DNA of 8,484 bases from an uncultured Bacteroidota bacterium. Its GTDB lineage: Bacteria > Bacteroidota > Bacteroidia > B-17B0 > Aurantibacillaceae. Below, piece by piece: positions 1-6,604 of this stretch; the stretch's first letter is position 1; each line of letters opens with the position of its first letter. Position numbers and translations under genes: made by a program. Under the pieces are notes generated by a model, which saw only the letters and a list, made by a program, of their open reading frames with translations, did not search any database and was not told where the DNA came from. The stretch lies in assembly GCA_937868675.1 (NCBI GenBank), contig CALMNJ010000225.1:1-8484 (forward strand), read 5' to 3'.

Positions 1-503
1 TATCCCTTCAGGTAAACCTTAGCGATTATTTTGCATTAGCCAGCTGCCCCAACTACGAGTTAAAAGGTACATCCATTAGTTTTACCGATTCATCTGTTCC
101 TGTCTCGCCAATTAATATCCAAAACAACATTAAGCTGGGGTATTTCGAACTACCCTTAATGGCCAGAGTTTATTACGGTAAAACCGTGCGCGGATATCTA
201 GAAATGGGCAGTTATATGGCCTATCTAAAAGAGGCCAGGCTTATTAATAAGATGAACAAAATTGAAACGCTTAACATTGATATAACCGGGGCGTTCGTAA
301 GATTTAATGGGGGTGCCATTCTTGGTATTGGGGCGCAGTTTCAGTTACGGCCCTTTATTATTTGTACCGGTATCAGGAGCGAAATAGGCATCAGCAATAT
401 TATAAAAAGTGCCGGTGCGGCCGTTGAATCCAAAACCATAACAGCCAAGGCCTTTATTGGCTGTAGTTACCGCATGGGACGTAAATCAAACAACAAGCCG
501 TAA
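1..503 (+). CDS. Outer-membrane beta-barrel protein, PorT-like (5' truncated)
   Basis: The open frame runs in from the left edge (first full codon at base 3) and stops at TAA 501-503, so the N-terminus and any signal peptide lie outside the window. The visible 166 residues are alternating hydrophobic/aromatic strands separated by polar turns, as in the outer-membrane barrel family of Bacteroidota (OMP_b-brl/PorT-like). The segment LGYFELPLMARVYYG aligns with LNYVSLPLLLRAYYG of the next gene, and GGAILGIGAQF aligns with YGAVFALGAQY, so the two are tandem paralogues. An ATG at 159 exists but lies inside the conserved strand region, so it is not the real start. The next gene begins 23 bp downstream with no visible promoter between, which suggests co-transcription. 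Family assignment is good; ligand or role is unknown, and such barrels may be structural, transport-related or linked to secretion. Confidence 0.8.
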   Translation, partial: SLQVNLSDYFALASCPNYELKGTSISFTDSSVPVSPINIQNNIKLGYFELPLMARVYYGKTVRGYLEMGSYMAYLKEARLINKMNKIETLNIDITGAFVRFNGGAILGIGAQFQLRPFIICTGIRSEIGISNIIKSAGAAVESKTITAKAFIGCSYRMGRKSNNKP

Positions 504-526
504 CATTACATTGAAAAAGCTATAAC

Positions 527-1198
527 ATGAAACCTTTTCTTATCCTACTTGCCGGCTTACTGTTTACCAGTGCCCTTTCACAAAACGAAAAATTTATACT
601 GGGCCTGCGGGGCGGTGCCTCTAAAACTTATTTTCTGGGTCAGCAAGGGAGCAATTCAAAAACGTATGGCCTATCGGGAGCCCTTAGCATGCAATATAAT
701 TTAGGCAAGCACTTTGCCTTTGTTTCATGCCCTGCCTTTGAGCAAGGGCGCCCCGATTTTACGGCCACATTCGCCAATCTGCCCTTCATGCCCGTTTTTA
801 AATCGGTAAACCTTAAATTGAATTACGTTTCGCTGCCGCTGTTATTAAGGGCTTATTACGGAAACAAAATCAGGGTGTACAGCGACATGGGTGTTTTTGT
901 TACGGGCCTGTACAATGCCACATGCCTGATTAATACCGGTTACAATACCTACACCGAGGATTACACGGCCTTTTTTACACGCTACAATTACGGCGCCGTG
1001 TTTGCATTGGGTGCCCAATACAAAACAGGGAATATCATGTTCAGTGCCGGGGCAGAAGGATGCCTTGCCCTGAACAACGCCTTTAATCAGCCAAAAGAGT
1101 CAGGCTTCATCTCCCCTGCTACGCGAATCGCAGGCTTATCATTGTCGTTTGGAATTTCGTATTGTTTCGGCGAAACTAAAAACCGCCCTTCAGATTAA
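527..1198 (+). CDS. Outer-membrane beta-barrel protein, PorT-like, full length
   Basis: A 223-residue protein with a clear signal peptide (MKPFLILLAGLLFTSALSQ, cleavage probably after SQ near residue 19). Repeated amphipathic strands follow, rich in Y, F, G and N, ending in FGISYCF near the C-terminus, the aromatic-rich closing strand typical of barrels. Length fits the roughly 200-250-residue Bacteroidota outer-membrane beta-barrel domain. It is a tandem paralogue of the gene ending 23 bp upstream; conserved stretches include the SLPLLLRAYYG strand and the YGAVFALGAQ strand. No promoter is evident in the gap, so it is probably the second gene of an operon. Its stop (TAA 1196-1198) overlaps the stop of the convergent response-regulator gene. 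The barrel and outer-membrane location are confident; the specific function is not known. Confidence 0.85.
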   Translation: MKPFLILLAGLLFTSALSQNEKFILGLRGGASKTYFLGQQGSNSKTYGLSGALSMQYNLGKHFAFVSCPAFEQGRPDFTATFANLPFMPVFKSVNLKLNYVSLPLLLRAYYGNKIRVYSDMGVFVTGLYNATCLINTGYNTYTEDYTAFFTRYNYGAVFALGAQYKTGNIMFSAGAEGCLALNNAFNQPKESGFISPATRIAGLSLSFGISYCFGETKNRPSD

Positions 1199-1860
1199 AA
1201 TTCGGTAAGCCCGTTTCGGATGGCGTACTTCACAAGCCCCACCACACTGTTAAGCTGTGTTTTACGGTAAATGCTCTGCCGGTGAAAATCAACCGTGCCC
1301 GAGGCAATATCCAGTATCCGGGCAATTTCCTTGTTTGATTTTTCTTCGCAAATCAGCTTCAGCACTTCCAGTTCGCGAAGAGTAAGGCCCAGCTCCTCAA
1401 AAAAGGGCTTAAACTTTTTATCGTTGAGCGATGAGTTTACCACCATTTTTGAAACCGGTTGGGTGAAGTAAAAACCATCGGTACAAACCTTGTTAATGGT
1501 AAACACAATGTCCTCAAGGGCACATTGCTTGGGCAGGTAAGCACTGGCACCACGCAGTATCAGATCCGAGATGTAATAATCCTCGTCGTGCATACTCAGT
1601 ACAATTACTTTTACATCCTTGTGCTTTTCTTTTACGGCTTCAAGCAACTGGTAACCGTTCATGATAGGCATCTCCAAATCGGTAATCAGTATATCGGGCA
1701 GCCGATGCTCCATTAATTTTAACACCTCAAGCCCATTGGGTGCATCGCCAATCACCGAAAAGTTTTCCTCATCGCCCAGCATGGCCACATAAGCCTGCCG
1801 CGCCGATTTATGATCTTCGGCCATCATGATCTTTATTTTTTCCTTCTTCAGCCTGCTCAT
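1195..1860 (-). CDS. NarL/FixJ-type two-component response regulator
   Basis: The 221-residue product has a receiver domain (about residues 9-125) and a LuxR-type helix-turn-helix (about 157-221). Receiver landmarks are present: acidic pair E15-D16 in MMAEDH, phospho-acceptor D61 in ITDLEMP, switch residue S89 and conserved K111 in YLPKQ. The DNA-binding part shows LTLRELEVLKLICEEKSNKEIA and then SGTVDFHRQSIYRKT, the usual recognition-helix region. It should act in the cytosol as a phosphorylation-controlled transcription factor. No histidine kinase is in the window, so it is an orphan here. The upstream M1 start is preferred over M12/M13 because it keeps the first beta strand (IKIMMAEDH). 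It follows the pyrophosphohydrolase gene by 36 bp and is probably last in that operon. Its stop overlaps that of the opposing barrel gene. Regulated targets cannot be inferred. Confidence 0.93.
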   Translation of the reverse strand: MSRLKKEKIKIMMAEDHKSARQAYVAMLGDEENFSVIGDAPNGLEVLKLMEHRLPDILITDLEMPIMNGYQLLEAVKEKHKDVKVIVLSMHDEDYYISDLILRGASAYLPKQCALEDIVFTINKVCTDGFYFTQPVSKMVVNSSLNDKKFKPFFEELGLTLRELEVLKLICEEKSNKEIARILDIASGTVDFHRQSIYRKTQLNSVVGLVKYAIRNGLTEF

Positions 1861-1896
1861 AATTTATCGGAGGCTCGGTTGAGCGACACGAAGTTT

Positions 1897-2289
1897 TTAC
1901 TTGTCCAGAATGGATTTAATATCCGGTTTAAAGTAAAGGTTGGATTTAAGTATTTTTCCATCTTCCCTGAAAATGGGTTGGCCCTTTTCATCAAGCTTGC
2001 TCATATTGCTGCGGTGTATTTCGTCGTACACCTCTTCTATTTTATGTTGCAGGCCATGTTTTAAAATGGTTCCGAACAAAATGTAGAGCTGGTCGCCCAG
2101 AGCATCGGCAATTTCAACAATATCGCCACGCTGACAGGCTTCCAGGTACTCTTCGTTTTCTTCCTTTATCAGGTTGTAACGGAGGGTATAATCCCGTTCA
2201 TCAATCAGTTTGATTTCGGAGGCGTTACCAATCTGAAAAATTTCATGAAACTCCTCTACCGAACGTATTTTCTCAAGCAGCTTACTCAT
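1897..2289 (-). CDS. MazG/PRA-PH-like nucleoside triphosphate pyrophosphohydrolase
   Basis: A 130-residue all-alpha protein matching the small Bacteroidota nucleotide pyrophosphohydrolase family (PRA-PH/MazG superfamily). The metal-binding signature is intact: E43-E44-x-x-E47 in the first helix, then E59-x-x-D62 with D66 in EIADALGDQLYILFG. The C-terminal RSNMSKL and FREDGKILK elements are characteristic of this subgroup as I remember it. Members hydrolyse (d)NTPs or related phosphoribosyl nucleotides to the monophosphate and pyrophosphate with Mg2+. The substrate here is not determined; it could be house-cleaning of aberrant dNTPs. It is unlikely to be the histidine-pathway HisE, because no his genes are nearby. 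The start is one base after the stop of the OmpH-like gene (TAA C ATG on the minus strand), so translational coupling is likely. The response regulator follows 36 bp later. Confidence 0.88.
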   Translation of the reverse strand: MSKLLEKIRSVEEFHEIFQIGNASEIKLIDERDYTLRYNLIKEENEEYLEACQRGDIVEIADALGDQLYILFGTILKHGLQHKIEEVYDEIHRSNMSKLDEKGQPIFREDGKILKSNLYFKPDIKSILDK

Positions 2290-2290
2290 G

Positions 2291-2953
2291 TTATTTCGTT
2301 TTAGGATTCAGCCTTTCGCCTTTCAGCTTTGTATAATCAGTATTCATTTCGGCAATTATTTCTTCCGTTACATCCATAGTGGCGTTGCCATAAATAATGG
2401 TTGGTACTGTTTCGGAATAGGTAAACACATAATCAAAACGACCATTGTTCCATCGGTTTACCGTTTCCTGAAGCTTTTTTTGAAGGGCGGCGCTGCGCAT
2501 GGCCAGATTGTCGGCCAGCTCATCGCGTTGTATTTGCTTTTGCTGGGCTTCTTTTTGTATCTGTACAATCTTTTTTTCCTTATTCAGCAGTTCCGACTCC
2601 GGAATAATACCTGCCTTTTGTGAGTTCTGGTAACTTTCCACTTCTTCCTGATACCTTTTGTTTAGCGATTCCAGCGAAGCCTCAATTGCCCGCTGCGCCA
2701 TATCCGACTCCCGTTTAAGTTCCTTTATTTCGAGGCTTGCATCGTTTAGCTTATCAATATTTACATAGGCAATTTTTCCGGTTGGTGTATTTCCCTTTGG
2801 CGTTTCGGGCTGGCTCTCCTTTGGTGGTGTTTTAGCCCCGGGCAATTCGATTTCTTCCTTTCCTGCCGATGCCCCCAGCGAGTTAACTTTTACAAACAAA
2901 TAGGCCACCGCTATAATCAGCCCGATACAAACTCCGGTTAAAACTTTATTCAT
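2291..2953 (-). CDS. OmpH/Skp family protein with N-terminal membrane anchor
   Basis: A 220-residue protein. Residues 4-23 are a hydrophobic segment without a convincing cleavage site, so it is more likely an anchor than a removable signal. Residues 30-58 are a Pro/Lys/Glu-rich linker. Residues 60-67 (KIAYVNID) start the OmpH core, followed by a long charged, Gln-rich coiled coil (about 72-170). The C-terminal part carries FDYVFTYSETVPTIIYGN and the DVTEEIIAEMN motif, the usual OmpH ending (xxYVF...ILY...DVTxEVIxxLN). Skp/OmpH proteins are periplasmic trimeric holdase chaperones for outer-membrane proteins. The permanent anchor would tether this one to the inner membrane, which is my inference. 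A -7-like TATATTTG lies 16 bp upstream of the ATG. It heads a three-gene minus-strand operon; the pyrophosphohydrolase begins one base after its stop. Confidence 0.87.
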   Translation of the reverse strand: MNKVLTGVCIGLIIAVAYLFVKVNSLGASAGKEEIELPGAKTPPKESQPETPKGNTPTGKIAYVNIDKLNDASLEIKELKRESDMAQRAIEASLESLNKRYQEEVESYQNSQKAGIIPESELLNKEKKIVQIQKEAQQKQIQRDELADNLAMRSAALQKKLQETVNRWNNGRFDYVFTYSETVPTIIYGNATMDVTEEIIAEMNTDYTKLKGERLNPKTK

Positions 2954-2969
2954 TTAGTTATTGTTTGTG

Positions 2970-2977
2970 CAAATATA
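2970..2977 (-). promoter_or_regulatory. Probable -7 element (TATATTTG) of the OmpH-like operon
   Basis: On the minus strand TATATTTG matches the Bacteroidota -7 consensus TAnnTTTG exactly. It ends 16 bases before the ATG at 2953, giving a short leader of roughly 10 nt. No clear TTTG is found at the -33 position. The 13-bp palindrome TACCC-TGC-GGGTA (2989-3001) lies 11 bp upstream, within the -7/-33 spacer, and could be an operator. The motif is short and AT-rich, so chance occurrence is possible, but its position is right. Confidence 0.5.
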
Positions 2978-2988
2978 AAAATTTCACA

Positions 2989-3001
2989 TACCCTGCGGGT
3001 A
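2989..3001. promoter_or_regulatory. Palindrome TACCCtgcGGGTA, candidate operator
   Basis: A perfect 5-bp inverted repeat with a 3-bp centre, located between the -7 element of the OmpH-like operon and where its -33 would be. The position suits a repressor or activator site, but no second copy of the site was seen in the window, so this rests on symmetry and position only. Confidence 0.25.
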
Positions 3002-3007
3002 ATAATA

Positions 3008-3035
3008 TTGGCAACATGATTCACATCATTGCCAA
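3008..3035. repeat. Intergenic inverted repeat, 11-bp stem with a 2-nt bulge
   Basis: The left arm is TTGGCA (3008-3013), an AC bulge and ATGAT (3016-3020). The loop is TCAC, and the right arm is ATCAT-TGCCAA (3025-3035). It lies in the 203-bp gap between the DUF6702 gene (stop at 3157) and the OmpH-like gene. On the minus strand it is followed by ATATTATTA rather than a U run, so as a terminator for the DUF6702 gene it is weak. It could also be an operator or an mRNA 3'-end stabiliser. A second repeat, CAACAAA (3033-3039) with TTTGTTG (3052-3058), overlaps its right arm. The rest of the gap (3059-3156) holds a TAATTTTG motif at 3109-3116 on the plus strand with no convincing gene behind it. 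Confidence 0.35.
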
Positions 3036-3156
3036 CAAATTGTAAATAACCTTTGTTGTTTATTCATGCATTTAAACAAGCCCAATGGCCTCTGTACACG
3101 CTCTGGCATAATTTTGTTTTATGATTACTACTTGCTTTGGTCAGCCAAAGCCCATT

Positions 3157-3645
3157 TTAAAACTCAATGGTAATATGCCGCTCAGGATTTGCCAGCCGCG
3201 TGCTTTTTTTGCTGCTGCCCGTTTCGGCATGAAAAATATTCATTTGCCCCGGTAAATAATCATACAGCAGCCAGCAATCCACATCAATGCGTTTGGGAGC
3301 CGGGCAATGATCCGATTCAAAATACATCCACAGGGCCTCTTCTTCTTTTTCAAACCCCAGAAAACGGCAATTCAGCGCTTTTCCATTCACGGTAAGTGAA
3401 AGCCGCTTTCTTATATACTCCTCCAACTGCTTTTTTACCTGCGCAGAATCCTTTACTTGAAGCAAATCAACCGGTTTACCGTTTATTTTTTTCAGGGCAT
3501 CCTCCAGGTCGTTTATAAACAATTTTACCGATACCTCAAGGGCCTTGTTGTTTTGGTTGTACTTTAGCTCGCACACACCCATGTAAAACGGATGCGAAAC
3601 ACCCATCAAAAAAAATACAGCCAGCAGGGGTATCACACGTTTCAT
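3157..3645 (-). CDS. DUF6702 family secreted protein
   Basis: A 162-residue protein with a signal peptide (MKRVIPLLAVFFLMGVS) followed directly by HPFYMGVCELKYN, the mature start I associate with the DUF6702 family of Bacteroidota. The next conserved feature is LEVSVKLFINDLEDALKK (about residues 36-53), then a Lys/Glu-rich helix and a beta-rich C-terminal half ending in RHITIEF. It has four cysteines (C25, C93, C114, C124), so disulfides are possible after export. The family has no established function that I know of. It is divergent from the HupE/UreJ-like gene with only 57 bp between the start codons, so the two probably share a regulatory region; an M1 peptidase follows on the other side. 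From memory, DUF6702 genes often sit beside M1 peptidase and HupE-like genes in this phylum, so a shared process is plausible. The location is probably periplasmic. Confidence 0.8.
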   Translation of the reverse strand: MKRVIPLLAVFFLMGVSHPFYMGVCELKYNQNNKALEVSVKLFINDLEDALKKINGKPVDLLQVKDSAQVKKQLEEYIRKRLSLTVNGKALNCRFLGFEKEEEALWMYFESDHCPAPKRIDVDCWLLYDYLPGQMNIFHAETGSSKKSTRLANPERHITIEF

Positions 3646-3702
3646 TTAAATTTTTAATTTGCCCTCTCAATTGCGAAATTAAACATAAGAACCAAATAAT
3701 GT
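3646..3702. promoter_or_regulatory. Divergent intergenic region, DUF6702 / HupE-like
   Basis: These 57 bp separate two divergent start codons and must hold both promoters unless they overlap coding sequence. On the plus strand TTAATTTG (3654-3661) is one mismatch from TAnnTTTG and would give a leader of about 35 nt for the HupE-like gene. On the minus strand TAATTTCG (about 3675-3682) is one mismatch from the same consensus. Neither has a clear -33 TTTG at proper spacing. The sequence is about three-quarters AT, so matches come easily. Confidence 0.3.
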
Positions 3703-4290
3703 ATGAACGAACAGGCCTTTTGGTTTAGCACCGGATTTGAACACATCACTGATGCAGAAGGCTACGACCATATTTTGTTTGTCAGCCTGTTGGTATTTGC
3801 CTGGCCGCTTGAGCAGTATAAAAAACTGCTGTGGCTGGTTACCGCCTTCACGCTGGGACATTCGCTTTCGCTGGCCCTCAGCATGAAAGGCATGGTGGAC
3901 CTCCCGCGAAACCTTACCGAATGTTTGATCGCTTTCAGTATATTAATCTCATTGATATATCAATTATTTACGATAAAACGGCAACCATCGGTACAAAACG
4001 CCGTCATTTATTTTATTGTGGCCTGTTTCGGGCTCATTCACGGGCTGGGCTTTTCGGGCATGCTGCATTCGCTGCTTGGGCGCAACAGCGGTGTGGCTTT
4101 GCCGCTCGTGTATTTTAACCTTGGTCTGGAGGCCGGCCAGCTTCTCATTGTAGGAGCTGTTGTGTTATTTTCATTATTTTTAACCAGGGTATTAAAGGTC
4201 CCTTACCAACGTTTTAAATTAATATGTTTATGCTCAATCGCCCTCATCACGTTAAAGCTTTGCGCCGAACGCTTGCTGCTTCTGCTTTAA
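3703..4290 (+). CDS. HupE/UreJ-like polytopic membrane protein
   Basis: A 195-residue, very hydrophobic protein with about six to seven predicted membrane helices. It matches the HupE/UreJ_2 type: an N-terminal GFEHITDAEGYDHILF motif (H14, D22, H23), TLGHSLSL (H53), LTECLIAFSI (E73), FGLIHGLGFSGML (H113, with H122 after) and YFNLGLEAGQ (E143). These in-membrane His/Asp/Glu residues are the hallmark of the family, in which HupE and UreJ are associated with nickel uptake for hydrogenase and urease. No hydrogenase or urease gene is here, so nickel transport is not supported by context, and another metal or a different role is possible. The start ATG 3703 places the first motif at residue 11. Its last 67 bases overlap the start of the M1 peptidase gene in another frame, which implies co-transcription and probably translational coupling. 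Confidence 0.87.
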   Translation: MNEQAFWFSTGFEHITDAEGYDHILFVSLLVFAWPLEQYKKLLWLVTAFTLGHSLSLALSMKGMVDLPRNLTECLIAFSILISLIYQLFTIKRQPSVQNAVIYFIVACFGLIHGLGFSGMLHSLLGRNSGVALPLVYFNLGLEAGQLLIVGAVVLFSLFLTRVLKVPYQRFKLICLCSIALITLKLCAERLLLLL

Positions 4291-6602
4291 TTATTGGCAC
4301 CGGCCTGTGTGCTCAAAACATCATGAACAACCCCGCCAGCAATCACGGCAATAAGTTTGAACAACTGGGCACCATACTCCCCACGCCCAACGAGTACCGC
4401 ACCGCTTCGGGCGCGCCCGGAGGCAAATACTGGCAACAGCGCGCCGATTACGAAATTGACGCCACCCTCGACGAAAAAAACCTCAGCATTATAGGCACCG
4501 AAACGATCACCTACACTAACAACTCGCCCGATAAACTAAACTACCTGTGGCTGCAGCTTGACGAAAACATTCACGACCCCGGATCAGAGTCCAATTATTT
4601 TGACGAGAGCTCCGTGCCTAGAAACAACATGGCCACTGAACTTAAAAGCTTTCAGATGCGCGAGCGGCTCGAAGGCATGGGCGTGAAAATTGACGGGGTG
4701 TATGACGAAACCGGAAAGGCCCTTAAATACACGGTAAACAATACCATGATGCGGGTGGATCTGAATAAAACAGTAGAAGCAAAAGGTAAAACAAAATTCA
4801 GGGTAAAATGGCATTACAAAATCCCCAACCGCATTGATCTTGGAGGCCGCGGTGGTTATGAATACTTTGCCGAAGACGGCAACCATTTGTTTACCCTAAC
4901 GCAATGGTACCCGCGCATGTGCGTGTACAGCGATTTTCACGGCTGGCAAAACAAGCAGTTTACCGGCCGGGGCGAATTTGCCCTGGTATTTGGTAATTAC
5001 AGGGTACGCATGACCGTGCCCGCCGACCATTTGATATGCGCCACCGGTCAGTGCCAGAACTACGCGCAGGTGCTTTCGCCCGAACGGCTGGCACGCTGGC
5101 AAAAAGCACAAACTGCCACCGAACCTCTCGAAATAGCCCTGCTTGACGAGGCAAAGAACGCCGAAAAAACCAAAGCCGCCACCACCAAAACCTGGGTATT
5201 TAAAGCCGACAGCGTGCGCGATTTTGCCTGGGGCAGTTCGCGCAAATACATTTGGGATGCCATGCCCGTAACCTGCGAAGGCAAACGTGTGATGTGCATG
5301 AGCTTTTACCCAAAAGAGGCCTACGGGCTTTACCGCAAATACAGCACCAAAGTGGTGGCCCACACCATAAAAACCTATTCAAAATACACCATCCCTTACC
5401 CTTACCCCGTAGCGCAAAGCGTGGAAGCAGCCCAGGGCATGGAGTATCCCATGATCTGTTTTAATTTTGGCCGCACCGAAAAAGACGGTACCTACGCTGA
5501 AGGCGTAAAGCAGGGAATGATTATGGTAATTATCCACGAGGTGGGGCACAACTTTTTTCCGATGATTATTAATAGCGACGAGAGGCAGTGGAGCTGGATG
5601 GACGAAGGCCTCAACACCTTTGTGCAATATCTGACCGAGCGCGAATTTGATGCCACCTATCCGTCGCAGCGCGGCCCGGCGTACAAAATTGTGGATTACA
5701 TGCGCCTGCCCAAAAACATGCTGGAGCCCATTATGGTAAACAGCGAAAACATTATTCAGTTTGGGCCCAATGCTTATGCCAAGCCGGCCACAGCGCTCAA
5801 CATCCTGCGCGAAACGGTGATGGGGCGCGAGCTTTTCGACTATTCATTTAAACAATACTGCAACCGCTGGGCCTTTAAGCACCCCGAACCTGCTGATTTT
5901 TTCAGAACCATGGAGGATGCCAGCGCCGTTGATCTGGACTGGTTCTGGCGCGGCTGGTTTTACGACATCGAACCCGTGGATGTGAGCATTGATACGGTGA
6001 GAGCATTCAGCATTGTGAAGGGTGAAAAAATGCCCGTAAAAATGGACAGCATGTACAGCTTTCCGCGCATGAAAGAAAACGAGTTTATTACCGACAAGCG
6101 CAACCGCGAAGCCGGCATTGTGCCACTGGTGGACCGCGACACGACCCTGCGCGATTTTTATTACCACTACCGCCAGCCGCAGGAGCGCAGTTTTGATGGT
6201 GTAAAGAACCGCTACGAAGGCCTGGAGGAAATACCCGACACAGCCTTTGCGAAATACAACAACGCCTTTCTGTATGAAGTGAAAATGAGCAACAAAGGCG
6301 GACTGGTTACACCCCTCATTGTACAGTTTAACTACACCGATGGCAGCAGCGATATAGAGCGAATCAGTGCTTACATCTGGCGTAAAAACGAAAAGGAAAT
6401 CACCAAAACCTTCTTAAAACGCAAAAAAGTAGCCTCCATTCAGCTTGACCCGCTCCGCGAAACCGCCGATATCAACGAAAAAAACAACACGTGGAATCTT
6501 AAAGCAGAACCCTCGCGCTTTGACATGTTCAGAGCCAAAGAGGCAGCCCGCAGAGGCCAGAGCACCGGTGAAAACCCGATGCAGAAAGCCCTCAAAAAAT
6601 AG
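4224..6602 (+). CDS. M1 family zinc metallopeptidase, secreted
   Basis: A 792-residue protein. A signal peptide spans residues 1-31 (positive KALRR, hydrophobic TLAASALIIGTGL, cleavage near CAQ-N; no lipobox). A beta-rich N-terminal domain follows. The catalytic domain has G405-M-E-Y-P, the family's GxMEN exopeptidase-loop position with Tyr in place of Asn. The zinc site is H438-E-V-G-H442-N with E461 eighteen residues on (WMDEGLNTF), E439 is the general base, and Y518 (YAKPATAL) is the likely transition-state Tyr. The C-terminal beta domain contains the DGSSDIERISAYIWRKN pattern and LDP-x6-DINEKNNTW. No type IX secretion C-terminal domain is seen. It should remove N-terminal residues from peptides in the periplasm or at the outer surface. 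ATG 4224 and 4230 are both possible starts, and either overlaps the HupE-like gene. The next ATG (residue 34) would lose the signal peptide, so the overlap looks real. Confidence 0.93.
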   Translation: MFMLNRPHHVKALRRTLAASALIIGTGLCAQNIMNNPASNHGNKFEQLGTILPTPNEYRTASGAPGGKYWQQRADYEIDATLDEKNLSIIGTETITYTNNSPDKLNYLWLQLDENIHDPGSESNYFDESSVPRNNMATELKSFQMRERLEGMGVKIDGVYDETGKALKYTVNNTMMRVDLNKTVEAKGKTKFRVKWHYKIPNRIDLGGRGGYEYFAEDGNHLFTLTQWYPRMCVYSDFHGWQNKQFTGRGEFALVFGNYRVRMTVPADHLICATGQCQNYAQVLSPERLARWQKAQTATEPLEIALLDEAKNAEKTKAATTKTWVFKADSVRDFAWGSSRKYIWDAMPVTCEGKRVMCMSFYPKEAYGLYRKYSTKVVAHTIKTYSKYTIPYPYPVAQSVEAAQGMEYPMICFNFGRTEKDGTYAEGVKQGMIMVIIHEVGHNFFPMIINSDERQWSWMDEGLNTFVQYLTEREFDATYPSQRGPAYKIVDYMRLPKNMLEPIMVNSENIIQFGPNAYAKPATALNILRETVMGRELFDYSFKQYCNRWAFKHPEPADFFRTMEDASAVDLDWFWRGWFYDIEPVDVSIDTVRAFSIVKGEKMPVKMDSMYSFPRMKENEFITDKRNREAGIVPLVDRDTTLRDFYYHYRQPQERSFDGVKNRYEGLEEIPDTAFAKYNNAFLYEVKMSNKGGLVTPLIVQFNYTDGSSDIERISAYIWRKNEKEITKTFLKRKKVASIQLDPLRETADINEKNNTWNLKAEPSRFDMFRAKEAARRGQSTGENPMQKALKK

Positions 6603-6604
6603 CG

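Noticed and set aside
159..503. ATG 159 as the true start of the first gene
   Set aside because: The same frame is open back to the window edge and encodes sequence that aligns with the second barrel protein upstream of this point.
1873..1884. Small hairpin GCTC-ggtt-GAGC between the pyrophosphohydrolase and response-regulator genes
   Set aside because: The stem is only 4 bp with no U run, too weak to call a terminator or regulator.
3121..3255. A 44-codon plus-strand ORF five bases after a TAATTTTG -7-like motif (3109-3116)
   Set aside because: Most of it is antisense to the DUF6702 coding region, the peptide resembles nothing known, and there is no -33 element.
4224..4316. Twin-arginine signal in the M1 peptidase (LRRTLAAS)
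   Set aside because: The RR pair lacks the flanking consensus (no F/L-K after it), and the region is adequately explained as an ordinary Sec signal peptide.
4584..6167. Several long open frames antisense to the M1 peptidase gene (for example 4896-5363 and 5844-6167 on the minus strand)
   Set aside because: They have no recognisable domain and skewed His/Ala/Gly/Arg composition. They mirror the codon use of the real gene, which has an intact catalytic signature.
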